DNA of 64,000 nucleotides, from NCBI GenBank assembly GCA_003508835.1, contig PUFA01000183.1, positions 1 through 64,000 of the forward strand. The letters run 5' to 3'. Made by a program: the position numbers and the translations under genes. The notes under the pieces are model-generated. The model saw only the letters and a program-made list of their open reading frames with translations, had not been told where the DNA came from and searched no databases. This document shows, one piece after another, positions 47,821 to 60,491 of the stretch (position 1 is its first letter; every line of letters starts with the position of its first letter). This stretch comes from Eonycteris spelaea (Eukaryota; Chordata; Mammalia; Chiroptera; Pteropodidae).

Positions 47821-50496
47821 ATGGCGGGCGGTGACGCGCAGCGCTGGCCCCGCAGACTCCAGAGAGAGAAGCAGCCACGGAGGGCAGGAATGGCACACGG
47901 CGCTCCCCCAGCAGAGGAGGAGGATCCCAGGGTGAGGAGAGGCTTGGCTCTGTGTGGGACTCAGGGCAGGGGGCGGGGCGTGGGGGCAGGTGTTTCTGCG
48001 ACCGGGACGGCAGGGACGGGTTTTGGAGAGGGCAAGTTCTGCGGACCTGACTCACTGGTTCCGCCCCATCCAAGGCCCGTCTGCCTAGGGACCCCTTCCC
48101 CAGGCTTGGGCGTGGGGACGCCCCTTCATAGCTTGCGTCTCCTGGCACCTAGAACGCGCTGCGTTTCGTTCCCCTCTCCACAACTTGTCCACAACATGGA
48201 GGAATCCGCCCTGCCCCCACGCCCTTCCCTCGTTCCCCTGTGCAATCTGCCTGTGATTTATGCTGACTCACTTCCCTCCTCCCGCTCTTCCCCCCACAGG
48301 TGAAGTGCAAGGATTGCGGAGCCTTCGGGCACAAGGCAAGCTGCCTCAGTTGCCCCATGAAGCGCTGGGCCGGTGCCCTGCCCCCCCAGGCCCTGGGATT
48401 GCGCAAGATGAAGGAGAACCTGAAACCACGGACTCCCCGGGACCTGCGGAAAGCGGGGCACTTTCACGACGATGACAGGGAGGAACCGAGACCAAGGTGA
48501 TCACTGGGGGCCGTTCGATCCAATCTTGGGGTGCGATCTCCAGAGCTCTCGTGTTCCTCTCCATCTCGACACGACGTCGAGTGCCACGTGCAGGCAACGA
48601 CAGGGACAGATGCGGATTGCTAGAGAGACTGGGCGGGAAGGGGTGTGCTGGCGGGAGTGGGACGGAGAGAGAGAAGCAGAGCAGGAGCCCTGCGGCGTCC
48701 TCCAGGTGTCCGCAGAAGAGCTCATTCTCCTCCCGTAGAATCACTGAGGTGTGGGGAGTGGCAGGGAGGCAGGGAACATCGTGGGACGCTGACAGGCACG
48801 TAGGCAATCGAGTCCAGACGGAAGCCCTTCCTGTAGAAACCGGGAGGCCTCCCTGGAGTGGGGGATGGGGTCTGAGGTGAGGGACAGGCCAGTTGGGCAA
48901 AGGCACAGGGCCTCATTCCAGTTATCACGCCATCACGGGCAAAGGGCCCGGGCTGCTGCAAGACCTGCCCACCCCCGCCCTTGGGACGAGAAATACAGTG
49001 GCTTCCACTTACCTACCGCGTTTCGTTCTGCAGGCCCGAAGCTCGGCAGAGACAGGCTCTACTGCAGAGATATCCCATGAGACCCGTAGCGAGGCCGCGG
49101 CCCAGTTGGAAGGACCGGACCGAATTCTGTGACTACGTGAGGGTGAGTGCCCCCACCCTTCTGGTCCCTTTTACGCCCCGGCTTCGCCCCGACTCGGTCG
49201 ACCACTTTCTGTGAGAGGGAATAGTAGCAGTCCCCTCCTGGCGCACGTGGGTCCCGAGGCCTAGTTTTGGTCCCCAGTTTTCCTCGGTGTCTCTGAGTTT
49301 GCATTATGCCTACACATGTGCCAACAAGATGCTGCTGCAGGGTGTGGAAGGGATCTCAAGCGATGCTTCCGGAAGAGGGACCTCTTTATGGAAGTCAAGG
49401 GCCTTGAAGTCCTGACCTCTACGTCCAAAAGGGCCCTCCAAGCTCCTCAGTCCTCAAAATGCTTCCCATGAGGGCACGGTGGTCTGTGTCCCTCCCCCAG
49501 GAGAGCACATGACAGAGCTCACGGCCACTCCCTTCCCCGGCGACGTCTGTGAGATGGTTCATGTTTTGTACCCCGCTGTCAGAAAGGGGATCCAGGGCTT
49601 GCGGTCCCTTCTTTGGTGCCGAAGAGCACTGAGGGCGTGGAGCCGGTCACGTGCAAATCCACTGCTGGTCTGCCTTTGACCGTTCGAGTTTCTCCTCCAG
49701 ATTGTAGAGTTTTCCGTGCGTTGTCGCATCCTAACTGGTTCTTGAGCTGAGGAAATTCTGACGTGTGATCTCTGTGTGTTCTGTTCCCCTGCAGCACCCA
49801 AAGAGGCCGATGCCCATCCACACGGCCAAGAGGAATTGCGTCCTGGACGGCGCTCTGCCAAGCAGGTCGCCTGTGGGAAACCCTGACGTGACCTGCACGG
49901 CCTCGGTCCTGGATGAACCTGAACGGAGCATGTTCGCGCCTCCTGGACTCAAAGGTAGAGTCAGCATCAAGGCGCCAGGCAGGAGAGCTGCCCCGATCTC
50001 CGTCCAGACGTGCCAGAGCCCCCGAAAGAAACCGAGACTCAGCCCGTGCCCGAGCCCCCGGAAGAGCTGGCGGAGGCCGGATCCGGGGCTTTTCCAGCCT
50101 CTCCAACCTCCAGCTAGTGCGACTGCAGCTGGACCATCGTTGGCGCCTCAGGCGACCGGGATGAACCCTGGCCAGGTGCAAAGCATTGACTTCCAGCCAC
50201 CGCACAAGGGACCTGTCCTGAAGGCTGTGCAGGCCTGCCTGGCACCCCAGCTCGTGCCGACCGACCAGGTTCCGGGCCAGCTCCTCAGAATGGTCTTCAC
50301 CAGATCAGGCAGCGGCCGGTGGAGCTCCAGGTTCGTGACAGCCCCCTCATTCGCTCCTGCTGAGGAGCCAAGCCCTCCTGGTCAGAGCGCCACCGTCTGG
50401 GCGAGGTCGGAGGGACCCCGTGCGCGCGCCCCACTGAGTGTCCTCTGTGACGACCTCCAGCTTTCCTCGTCCTCTGAAGACAGCGACGGCCAGTGA
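47821..50496 (+). CDS. FAM90A-like: G5: FAM90A-like protein, intact 372-residue frame
   Basis: Exons: A 47821-47931, B 48300-48496, C 49034-49142, D 49795-50496. The predicted protein is identical to that of G4. The seven-C run in exon B is preserved. The 3' UTR differs from its neighbours in the T-rich tract (about 50789-50878), and the polyadenylation signal is at 51186. Identity across introns as well as exons shows recent duplication or conversion, so lack of coding differences is not evidence of selection. Confidence 0.9.
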
Positions 50497-51185
50497 GTCC
50501 CCGGTGGCAAGGAAGACCTGTGCTCCAGCCCGGGTCCGTCTGGAGGTGACCTTTCCACTGGGAAGGGGAAGCCACCAGGAGCAAGTAGGCTGCTTCTGCT
50601 CATTCGGCGATTCGCCAGCTGTGCTTTGTGTCCACTGGGGGAACCCGAGATCACACGTGGGGCTCCGCGCGAGCAAGCCCCGCACTGTTTAGGTTCGGAA
50701 GTGCAGGCCATCGGTCCAGTAGTACGTTTGGAAGGAAGAGAGGTCCGTGCTCCTTGAACTGGCACGTGAAGTGTCTTCTCACGTTACCTTTATTATCATT
50801 TTTTTTTGTTTTGTTTTTTGTTTTTTTTCGGTTTGTTTTGTTTTATTTTTTTTTTAATTTTTTTATTTATTTTTTTTCATCGAAAGTGATCGTACAGGAC
50901 AGCAAGTCCGTTTGCCCAAGAAACGTTTAAACTCTACTGCATCTAGGAAGCTAGGTGACAATTCTGTACGTGGTGTGCTAATGGCTGATTTGGGGCTAAC
51001 GTGGAAGGGCCCACCTACGTGCTCTGCTTAGAAGGCCCCGCCGCACCCCCGTGCTGAGATGAGGCCGCTAGAGCATGGCAAGATACTGCCGTGCAAATCA
51101 GGATGCGTAGCTGTCCTCCGGTTTTGCACATTTGGTTTCCGAATTGCCTCCTGAACCTTGTGTTTGACCATTTCCTTTTGATAGT

Positions 51186-51191
51186 AATAAA
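51186..51191 (+). terminator. Polyadenylation signal of G5
   Basis: AATAAA; 3' UTR length is near 700 bases, as in G4. Confidence 0.75.
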
Positions 51192-51377
51192 AATCTGCTC
51201 AACCTGACCTGTTGTGGGCTTGGTTTTTTATGGGTGAGCGTTTCTGAACAGTTTCCAAACCATGATTATTCCTCCAAGGTGGTTTCACTGAGAGGAAGGG
51301 AGGCTTTGGTAGGCCCGCTGGCTTGCGAGAAACACAGGAGCCGCGGCGCGCCCAGCTGCACTGAATCATCGCGCCCC

Positions 51378-51396
51378 CGCGCGCGCGCGCGCGCGC
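51378..51396. repeat. Alternating CG tract, unit 5
   Basis: Nine CG dinucleotides. Confidence 0.95.
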
Positions 51397-54300
51397 ACGG
51401 GCCACGCGTCCGAGTGAGTCTTGTGGATGCGCGAGTGCGAAGAGCTTCGGGGTGCAGGCCATGTGTCCCGCTGGCCCGCACCGGAGCCCGTCGCCGCCGA
51501 GCTGTCCCAGACACGCCATCCTGAATCGCACTCCACGAGACACGGAGACCCTGGGTCTCCGTGGAGGCCTGGACGGGGCGCTCTTCTAAGGTTCGCCCAT
51601 GACCGTCACGGACAGCCTTGCTTGAGAAGCACTGGAGGCGCGGGTCGAAGGGCACGCCTCAGTCCCAGGTTCCCAACGTTCTCTCACTTCGACAAAGCTC
51701 GGACTGAGCGTCAAGACAAGCGCGAGAGCTCTGACGAGACCATTTCCCTCGAAAGACCACGTGAGCGCTCCTTTCCCCTGTCCTCTGGCAAACCTTTCCT
51801 GCGGCGATCCTAGGACGCCCACTTCCGCTTCCGCGTGAAAAGACAGAGGGCTGCCTTTTGGCGCACTGGGGCAATCAGCATGGCCATTTACTTCTCTTCG
51901 GATCGTGATGAACGTCACGTTTGCACTCCTCAGGATTCACCGTGCATGATCCTCATCTGGATCACGGGTGCTCTTCATGACGCTGTGGGGATTCTCCTGG
52001 TTCCCGCCAAGTAACCCTGTGCTGCCGGTGGTCACGCAGCATGGTTTAGACCAAGCCTGTAGTACCCTCTTTTCTCCGGGACGCCCCCCAGGTCCCTTGA
52101 TTCCTCTGCCCTGCTTTGGCCCCAGCCCATCCTCACAGCCCCGTGCTGAACCGCCCCTGGCCAGTCGGGATCGGCACCTGCCCGATGTGTGACCGCCAGG
52201 TCCCTCCTCCACACCCGGACTCAGGTCCCCTGTGACTTTCCCGCTTCTCTCCCCACCCGTCACAAGAGGTGCGGGCCCCAAGTGCCCTTGAAAGCCCAGC
52301 ACTGCTCCCTCGTTCCCCGACTGTCTCCTCTTGTGCTTGTCAGCCCCGGTCAGAGTCCACGGTCCCTCGCCTCCCTGAAGCAAGGCCCTGCTCGCCTTGC
52401 TCATGCTGCTCCTGTTCACAGACCATGACTTTGGCCCGCCAAAGCTGTGGCCCCAAGCTCGGGTACCTGTATATTTTCTTCGTCTCAGTCAGCGAGTGCC
52501 ACCTCCCCCAACATGTCCTGGCAGCCTTTGGCGCTTCGCTTTCCCTACGCGCCCCTCCTTTCTGACCCCGCGGCGGGGCTTCCATGCCCGCAACCCGGGG
52601 CCCCTCAGTCCTGTCCTTCCCGGGAGCAGTCCCTAACCAGTCAGACTCGCAAAGCTGCCCCGCTGCCCGCCTCTTCCTGCAGCGAGACCTGAGACTGAGG
52701 ACTCTTCCGGAGCTCCAGAGACAGGATCCCAGGTGCTCAGGCGACTGCAGCACTCCCAGTTACCATATCCCCCTCTAGAAACCGTCATGCTTGCAAAGTC
52801 CCTGAAACCCGTGAGCTTCCAAGGAGGTATAGATTACGGTACTCCCCCAGTAAAGACCCATTGCCCAGGGGACGCACCTCTGTCACGGGACTGCCTCTTT
52901 GGCAAAGGAGGGACGACGACACTCCGGAATAAGTCTGGCAGCGTCGGGTGCAGCTCGAGACCAAAGGATCACCCTAACTTACTCATGATCGTCCATGTGA
53001 TTGAAAACAAGGTGGATTTCCAAGGACCCGGTACCTACAATTTCTAAGGCATCCAGGGACGCTTGCCCGATTTTCTTGGTGCCTCATTGGCTATGGTCCC
53101 CACAGGAGAGAAACAACTGGTCTCCGCCTTTGCTGAGACGACAAAGGACCGGCGAAGCTGTACGCGGCTAAGGTGCACCACGCGGCCACCCGCTCGCTCT
53201 CCCTGTCCGCTGGGATAGCGCCACCACGGTCCGGGTCTGCGACACATCCGCCCCACTCCTTGACCTCCCGTAGCTGTCGTTTGTGGGCGGCGGGAAATCT
53301 TAAGCCCTGCTTCCTGCGTTAGTCATTGTAGGCATAAGATTCGAGAGTCTCCCACTGTGATCATAAAGGCTAGGAACTGCAAAGGGGAAAAGATGTCGAA
53401 ATGGAGAGCTGCCACGTTGTGTCCATGCTACAAGTGAGCCCAGTTTCCGAACGAAGGGAAAGAAACGCAGACGCCGGCTCGCCGTCCGTTGCCATCCCAA
53501 GCATGACGCTTTTAGGTGAACTTCCGTTCTCAGAAGACGATGGAGCGGAGCGGGCAGGAGGCCGCGAGCTTGCTTCCCGTCCACGCTGGGCTGCACACGA
53601 TGCCCAGCCCCGGGACGCCCGAGAAACCACCGCGCCGTGCACTCCTGCCGAGGCACTCCGACATTCTCCTTTGTCCTGGCTGCGCACGTGACCGTCTGCA
53701 CAGCAAGGCCACTGGAAATCATCCAGAGAAAAGAACCCGTCCGATTCACAGTCGTTTTCCCAAATCCCCAAAGCAAGCTGGATCCCATGTTCATAGGACA
53801 AAACATATTGCAATGCGGTAGCACGTCGACGCATTCAAATATCATTTCGAGGGGTGGGGGGTACGTGACAAGCTGAAGGGGAAGAGAGTCCTTAACATCG
53901 TGATATTTGTACAAGGACAGCTGATGACTAGCACGAGAGGGGTGATCACCTTGAAAGCTATAAAAATGGCGGCGCACTGTATTCGGGACCCGGGACTGGG
54001 ATGATATTGACCACCAACGCTACTTATGTAGGAGACATATGTGTATAGATTGTAGAAAAGGTTGACTGTCCGTGTCCCGGCCTCCGCCCCCCAACTAACA
54101 CTCGCAGTCCCGTTCAGTCCAAGGGAGGCTTGAGAGTAAGTAGTACGAAAACACTTCTAAAGCTGCCTGAGTTGACATGACTTGACTCATACATACATCA
54201 CTGGTCGTCTGCACATACCCTGCCTTGGGGAAGGAACCCAAAATGCACATTTAACCGCTCTTTCTACTCTTGGCTATCCCCAGCGACTTTGTTGTGTGAA

Positions 54301-54424
54301 AAGTTTGAGGTGAAAACCGAAGAACTGATACTGAAGAGGACGGGACCAACGACGATGCACGGCGGGCCCGTAATGTGGACAAGTCCCAGCTTCCAACGGG
54401 AGTTTTCTTCAGACTGCGCCCGGT

Positions 54425-54707
54425 GAAGTCGGCCCCGGAGAGAGCGGCCCGAGAGCGAGTGAAGGTGCACTCGCTCCAGTGAAGGCCACGCGCGGCCACG
54501 TGCGGCGCGGCGCCGCCGGCAGCCTTGGGAGCTGGGAAAGGGGGGCGGGGGCGGGGCGGGCCAGGCGGAGGCTGGAGGCAGCTGCGGGAGGTGCGGGCGT
54601 TGCCCTAGCTGCCCAGGCAGGAAGGCCCGCAATCCGCCAGTCCCAATCCGCCAGTCCCCGTGGGGCGGGGCGGGGGCGGGCGCGGGGCGGGGCCAGCAAT
54701 ACAGGGC
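54425..54707 (+). promoter_or_regulatory. CpG island / GC-box promoter candidate of G6
   Basis: Several private differences occur here: GCGCGGCCACGTGCGGCGCGG near 54490 in altered form, AAAGGGGGGCGGGGG near 54538, and GGGGCGGGGGCGGGCGC near 54664. They fall in the stretch that looks badly polished, so the exact GC-box count is uncertain. Confidence 0.55.
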
Positions 54708-55311
54708 CCGCCCAGGGTCAACCTCCTGGCGCATGGATTCATCAAGAATAAATGAGAGGCCAAGGAAAAAGGCAACGGGATTGCAAAGCTGCTCATATCA
54801 TGAAAAGGGGAAAGTCCTCAGAGGTCCAAGGGTCTTGACGAATGGAGCCTCCCCACCTGTGCTCGCGCCAGTGTCGGGGCACCCCGGCTCGGGGCTGTTA
54901 CTTATCCAATTGCTAGGGAGGACTCGTCGGTCCCTGGACAACCGTCGGAATTGCCCGAACGGCATGATCGACGTTTCCGGAGCTCCAGGTCTCTCAACAC
55001 ATACAAACTCAAGTGCCTGAGCGCACCCCTGGTCAGACGGATGGCTAGTGGAAGAGCAATGGGAGAAAGAAGCCAAATATCACCCCAGCGGAGAAGGGCC
55101 CTACCGAGCACGGCCCAGTCCCTGCCCGTGCACCCGAAGGAAAAGACCGAGGCGCGGGATCCGACAGACTTCCATGTGTCCTCATGGAGACTCCTCAGAG
55201 AGAGCGACTCGAGTCACGAGGCAAAGCGCAGAAGAAGCCCACTTCTAAAGGACCGATAGGGTCGGACTCTTCTCCTCGGGATTTCCCAGAGTAGTCCGCT
55301 TCCCCGAGGTC

Positions 55312-55312
55312 T

Positions 55313-55359
<47 letters not shown>

Positions 55360-55446
55360 GAGACGAGAGAGAGACAGAGAGAGAGAGCGAGAGAGAGACA
55401 GAGAGAGAGAGCACGCGCGTGAGAGAGCGAGCGAGCAAGCGAGCGG
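55312..55446. repeat. GA-rich microsatellite, unit 5
   Basis: GA runs broken by GAAGAG, GAGGAGAGAGGAGACGAG and later CGAG steps. Distinct from the unit 4 allele, although flanking sequence is the same. Confidence 0.9.
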
Positions 55447-56921
55447 GGGCGGACCGCGTGTGCAGTGAGGCGTGGAAGGGCATGTAGTGTTTCACAGAAA
55501 CGGAGTTGCAGTAGGCAAGCGTGCAAAGCACGGGAGGTGGACGAGGCTGATGGCTGCAGCCCAGTATGAGTGCGCTCAATGCCAAAGAAGTGCACACGCC
55601 CGTGGACTGCCATGACACATATTCTCGGATGCGGCTGTCACCCATTCCAAAGCCTCAGCGTGCAGGAGGAGACAGACAAGCGCACGAATGTTTCTTCTCC
55701 TTACAGAAAACACCGAGTCGTCACAGGATGCGCGCGCGCCCGTCTCGGCGGAAAACGCCTACGGATGGCAAAGGACCACGGGGAGGACATCGGGCTAATT
55801 GGATGGTCACCCTGTGGAGGTCACGTGACCTCGGAAGCGCTTAGAGGTCCACCCAAAGCCGGAAAGCACCCCAGCGACCCCATCCGCAGTCGCCGCGAGA
55901 GCTGCGTCGCGGCCAGCGGTCCAGCGCGGCGCTCCCAGCACCGGCCTTTCCGAGGACCTGCTGAGAGACAGAAGGAGCACAGCCGGGTATCAGGTGGGTT
56001 TCCTTTGCGAGCGGTCCTCAGATGAACCCTCAGAGAAATGAGACTCTAGGACAACTAGGTAGCCGCGTGGCTTTGGGCAAGGGGCCAAGGAGACTGTCAC
56101 TGCCAGCATGTCTCTGAGCGGGAGAGTCTGACAAACTCCGCCTTCTCCAGGCTCACTGTGACCCGCGGAGTGGCTCCAGGAGGACATGGGCCCTGCCACT
56201 GTGACTCGTGTGGGCTGGTGGGTGAGCAGTGGCTGGGTTTTTCTTAGGGGCAGTCGAAGCCCAAAGAAAGGATCTGTTTTCCAGAATTCGTTGGAGCAGA
56301 TCCGTTTCCCACGTAGCAGAAGCGAGTTTCAGATGGGACAGGGACGAGGTGCAGGTGGACAAAGTCCAGCTGAGCCCCTCAGCTGGGAAGCTTCCCATCA
56401 GGTAGAGGAACAGGTAGGCATTCTAGGTGAATTTGCGTTGGAAAAGGGCCTCCGCTTGTGTGAAACGGGACATTGAAATTTTCCAGAGGGGCACGTCCTC
56501 TCTTTTTGCTTTTGGAACGCGTGTGCCACAGGAGACACGGCAGTGTTGACGATGGAGTGAGTCTGAGGGCATACCGCCTTTCCCTCTCCTCCTGGGAGTT
56601 GTTGGGCTGGACTTCAGCCACGTCTCTTCAGGCAGTCAGTCATTCGTGGATGCCCGCCCAAACCCTTCAGGTGTGCCTCGGGTGCCTGGCCTCGTAGGGG
56701 ATCACGAGGCGGTGGTCAGAGGTCTGAGAACGTGGCATGACAGGACGAGGAGGGTGTTTCTTCTTCGTGGTCCCGAGGTTTCTATTTCCGCCCTTGGAGG
56801 GTGAGGCGCTTGATGGCCTTTGATTCCAAGTCATTGAAAGTCCTCTTTGATTTTGTCCTCAGGAATTGCCCTAATCCACGGCTGAGAGAGAAGGACGTGA
56901 AAGCCCAAGGAGGCGCGGCAG

Positions 56922-59597
56922 ATGGCGGGCGGTGACGCGCAGCGCTGGCCCCGCAGACTCCAGAGAGAGAAGCAGCCACGGAGGGCAGGAATGGCACACG
57001 GCGCTCCCCCAGCAGAGGAGGAGGATCCCAGGGTGAGGAGAGGCTTGGCTCTGTGTGGGACTCAGGGCAGGGGGCGGGGCGTGGGGGCAGGTGTTTCTGC
57101 GACCGGGACGGCAGGGACGGGTTTTGGAGAGGGCAAGTTCTGCGGACCTGACTCACTGGTTCCGCCCCATCCAAGGCCCGTCTGCCTAGGGACCCCTTCC
57201 CCAGGCTTGGGCGTGGGGACGCCCCTTCATAGCTTGCGTCTCCTGGCACCTAGAACGCGCTGCGTTTCGTTCCCCTCTCCACAACTTGTCCACAACATGG
57301 AGGAATCCGCCCTGCCCCCACGCCCTTCCCTCGTTCCCCTGTGCAATCTGCCTGTGATTTATGCTGACTCACTTCCCTCCTCCCGCTCTTCCCCCCACAG
57401 GTGAAGTGCAAGGATTGCGGAGCCTTCGGGCACAAGGCAAGCTGCCTCAGTTGCCCCATGAAGCGCTGGGCCGGTGCCCTGCCCCCCCAGGCCCTGGGAT
57501 TGCGCAAGATGAAGGAGAACCTGAAACCACGGACTCCCCGGGACCTGCGGAAAGCGGGGCACTTTCACGACGATGACAGGGAGGAACCGAGACCAAGGTG
57601 ATCACTGGGGGCCGTTCGATCCAATCTTGGGGTGCGATCTCCAGAGCTCTCGTGTTCCTCTCCATCTCGACACGACGTCGAGTGCCACGTGCAGGCAACG
57701 ACAGGGACAGATGCGGATTGCTAGAGAGACTGGGCGGGAAGGGGTGTGCTGGCGGGAGTGGGACGGAGAGAGAGAAGCAGAGCAGGAGCCCTGCGGCGTC
57801 CTCCAGGTGTCCGCAGAAGAGCTCATTCTCCTCCCGTAGAATCACTGAGGTGTGGGGAGTGGCAGGGAGGCAGGGAACATCGTGGGACGCTGACAGGCAC
57901 GTAGGCAATCGAGTCCAGACGGAAGCCCTTCCTGTAGAAACCGGGAGGCCTCCCTGGAGTGGGGGATGGGGTCTGAGGTGAGGGACAGGCCAGTTGGGCA
58001 AAGGCACAGGGCCTCATTCCAGTTATCACGCCATCACGGGCAAAGGGCCCGGGCTGCTGCAAGACCTGCCCACCCCCGCCCTTGGGACGAGAAATACAGT
58101 GGCTTCCACTTACCTACCGCGTTTCGTTCTGCAGGCCCGAAGCTCGGCAGAGACAGGCTCTACTGCAGAGATATCCCATGAGACCCGTAGCGAGGCCGCG
58201 GCCCAGTTGGAAGGACCGGACCGAATTCTGTGACTACGTGAGGGTGAGTGCCCCCACCCTTCTGGTCCCTTTTACGCCCCGGCTTCGCCCCGACTCGGTC
58301 GACCACTTTCTGTGAGAGGGAATAGTAGCAGTCCCCTCCTGGCGCACGTGGGTCCCGAGGCCTAGTTTTGGTCCCCAGTTTTCCTCGGTGTCTCTGAGTT
58401 TGCATTATGCCTACACATGTGCCAACAAGATGCTGCTGCAGGGTGTGGAAGGGATCTCAAGCGATGCTTCCGGAAGAGGGACCTCTTTATGGAAGTCAAG
58501 GGCCTTGAAGTCCTGACCTCTACGTCCAAAAGGGCCCTCCAAGCTCCTCAGTCCTCAAAATGCTTCCCATGAGGGCACGGTGGTCTGTGTCCCTCCCCCA
58601 GGAGAGCACATGACAGAGCTCACGGCCACTCCCTTCCCCGGCGACGTCTGTGAGATGGTTCATGTTTTGTACCCCGCTGTCAGAAAGGGGATCCAGGGCT
58701 TGCGGTCCCTTCTTTGGTGCCGAAGAGCACTGAGGGCGTGGAGCCGGTCACGTGCAAATCCACTGCTGGTCTGCCTTTGACCGTTCGAGTTTCTCCTCCA
58801 GATTGTAGAGTTTTCCGTGCGTTGTCGCATCCTAACTGGTTCTTGAGCTGAGGAAATTCTGACGTGTGATCTCTGTGTGTTCTGTTCCCCTGCAGCACCC
58901 AAAGAGGCCGATGCCCATCCACACGGCCAAGAGGAATTGCGTCCTGGACGGCGCTCTGCCAAGCAGGTCGCCTGTGGGAAACCCTGACGTGACCTGCACG
59001 GCCTCGGTCCTGGATGAACCTGAACGGAGCATGTTCGCGCCTCCTGGACTCAAAGGTAGAGTCAGCATCAAGGCGCCAGGCAGGAGAGCTGCCCCGATCT
59101 CCGTCCAGACGTGCCAGAGCCCCCGAAAGAAACCGAGACTCAGCCCGTGCCCGAGCCCCCGGAAGAGCTGGCGGAGGCCGGATCCGGGGCTTTTCCAGCC
59201 TCTCCAACCTCCAGCTAGTGCGACTGCAGCTGGACCATCGTTGGCGCCTCAGGCGACCGGGATGAACCCTGGCCAGGTGCAAAGCATTGACTTCCAGCCA
59301 CCGCACAAGGGACCTGTCCTGAAGGCTGTGCAGGCCTGCCTGGCACCCCAGCTCGTGCCGACCGACCAGGTTCCGGGCCAGCTCCTCAGAATGGTCTTCA
59401 CCAGATCAGGCAGCGGCCGGTGGAGCTCCAGGTTCGTGACAGCCCCCTCATTCGCTCCTGCTGAGGAGCCAAGCCCTCCTGGTCAGAGCGCCACCGTCTG
59501 GGCGAGGTCGGAGGGACCCCGTGCGCGCGCCCCACTGAGTGTCCTCTGTGACGACCTCCAGCTTTCCTCGTCCTCTGAAGACAGCGACGGCCAGTGA
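56922..59597 (+). CDS. FAM90A-like: G6: FAM90A-like protein, intact 372-residue frame
   Basis: Exons: A 56922-57032, B 57401-57597, C 58135-58243, D 58896-59597. The translation equals G4 and G5. Its presumed promoter lies in the indel-rich stretch that ends near 54680, so its CpG island sequence is less reliable than that of the other copies, while the exons themselves lie in clean sequence. The polyadenylation signal is at 60284. Confidence 0.9.
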
Positions 59598-60283
59598 GTC
59601 CCCGGTGGCAAGGAAGACCTGTGCTCCAGCCCGGGTCCGTCTGGAGGTGACCTTTCCACTGGGAAGGGGAAGCCACCAGGAGCAAGTAGGCTGCTTCTGC
59701 TCATTCGGCGATTCGCCAGCTGTGCTTTGTGTCCACTGGGGGAACCCGAGATCACACGTGGGGCTCCGCGCGAGCAAGCCCCGCACTGTTTAGGTTCGGA
59801 AGTGCAGGCCATCGGTCCAGTAGTACGTTTGGAAGGAAGAGAGGTCCGTGCTCCTTGAACTGGCACGTGAAGTGTCTTCTCACGTTACCTTTATTATCAT
59901 TATTTGTTTTTTGTTTTTTGTTTTTTTTTGGTTTGTTTTGTTTTATTTTTTTTTTAATTTTTATTTATTTTTTTTCATCGAAAGTGATCGTACAGGACAG
60001 CAAGTCCGTTTGCCCAAGAAACGTTTAAACTCTACTGCATCTAGGAAGCTAGGTGACAATTCTGTACGTGGTGTGCTAATGGCTGATTTGGGGCTAACGT
60101 GGAAGGGCCCACCTACGTGCTCTGCTTAGAAGGCCCCGCCGCACCCCCGTGCTGAGATGAGGCCGCTAGAGCATGGCAAGATACTGCCGTGCAAATCAGG
60201 ATGCGTAGCTGTCCTCCGGTTTTGCACATTTGGTTTCCGAATTGCCTCCTGAACCTTGTGTTTGACCATTTCCTTTTGATAGT

Positions 60284-60289
60284 AATAAA
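60284..60289 (+). terminator. Polyadenylation signal of G6
   Basis: AATAAA with GT-rich sequence after it. Confidence 0.75.
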
Positions 60290-60474
60290 AATCTGCTCAA
60301 CCTGACCTGTTGTGGGCTTGGTTTTTTATGGGTGAGCGTTTCTGAACAGTTTCCAAACCATGATTATTCCTCCAAGGTGGTTTCACTGAGAGGAAGGGAG
60401 GCTTTGGTAGGCCCGCTGGCTTGCGAGAAACACAGGAGCCGCGGCGCGCCCAGCTGCACTGAATCATCGCGCCC

Positions 60475-60491
60475 CGCGCGCGCGCGCGCGC
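60475..60491. repeat. Alternating CG tract, unit 6
   Basis: Eight CG dinucleotides. Confidence 0.95.

Larger units (their letters stand above)
40745..49839 (+). repeat. 9.1-kb FAM90A-type unit 4
   Basis: Length is 9095 bases. It follows the consensus closely. Differences are confined to the poly-T tract, the CG tract, the G run at 45442 and the GA tract. Confidence 0.97.
49840..58940 (+). repeat. 9.1-kb FAM90A-type unit 5
   Basis: Length is 9101 bases, the longest unit. Between about 51866 and 54680 it has a dense series of private single-base indels, while both flanks agree with the other units. This unit holds the end of G5 and exons A to C of G6. Confidence 0.97.
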
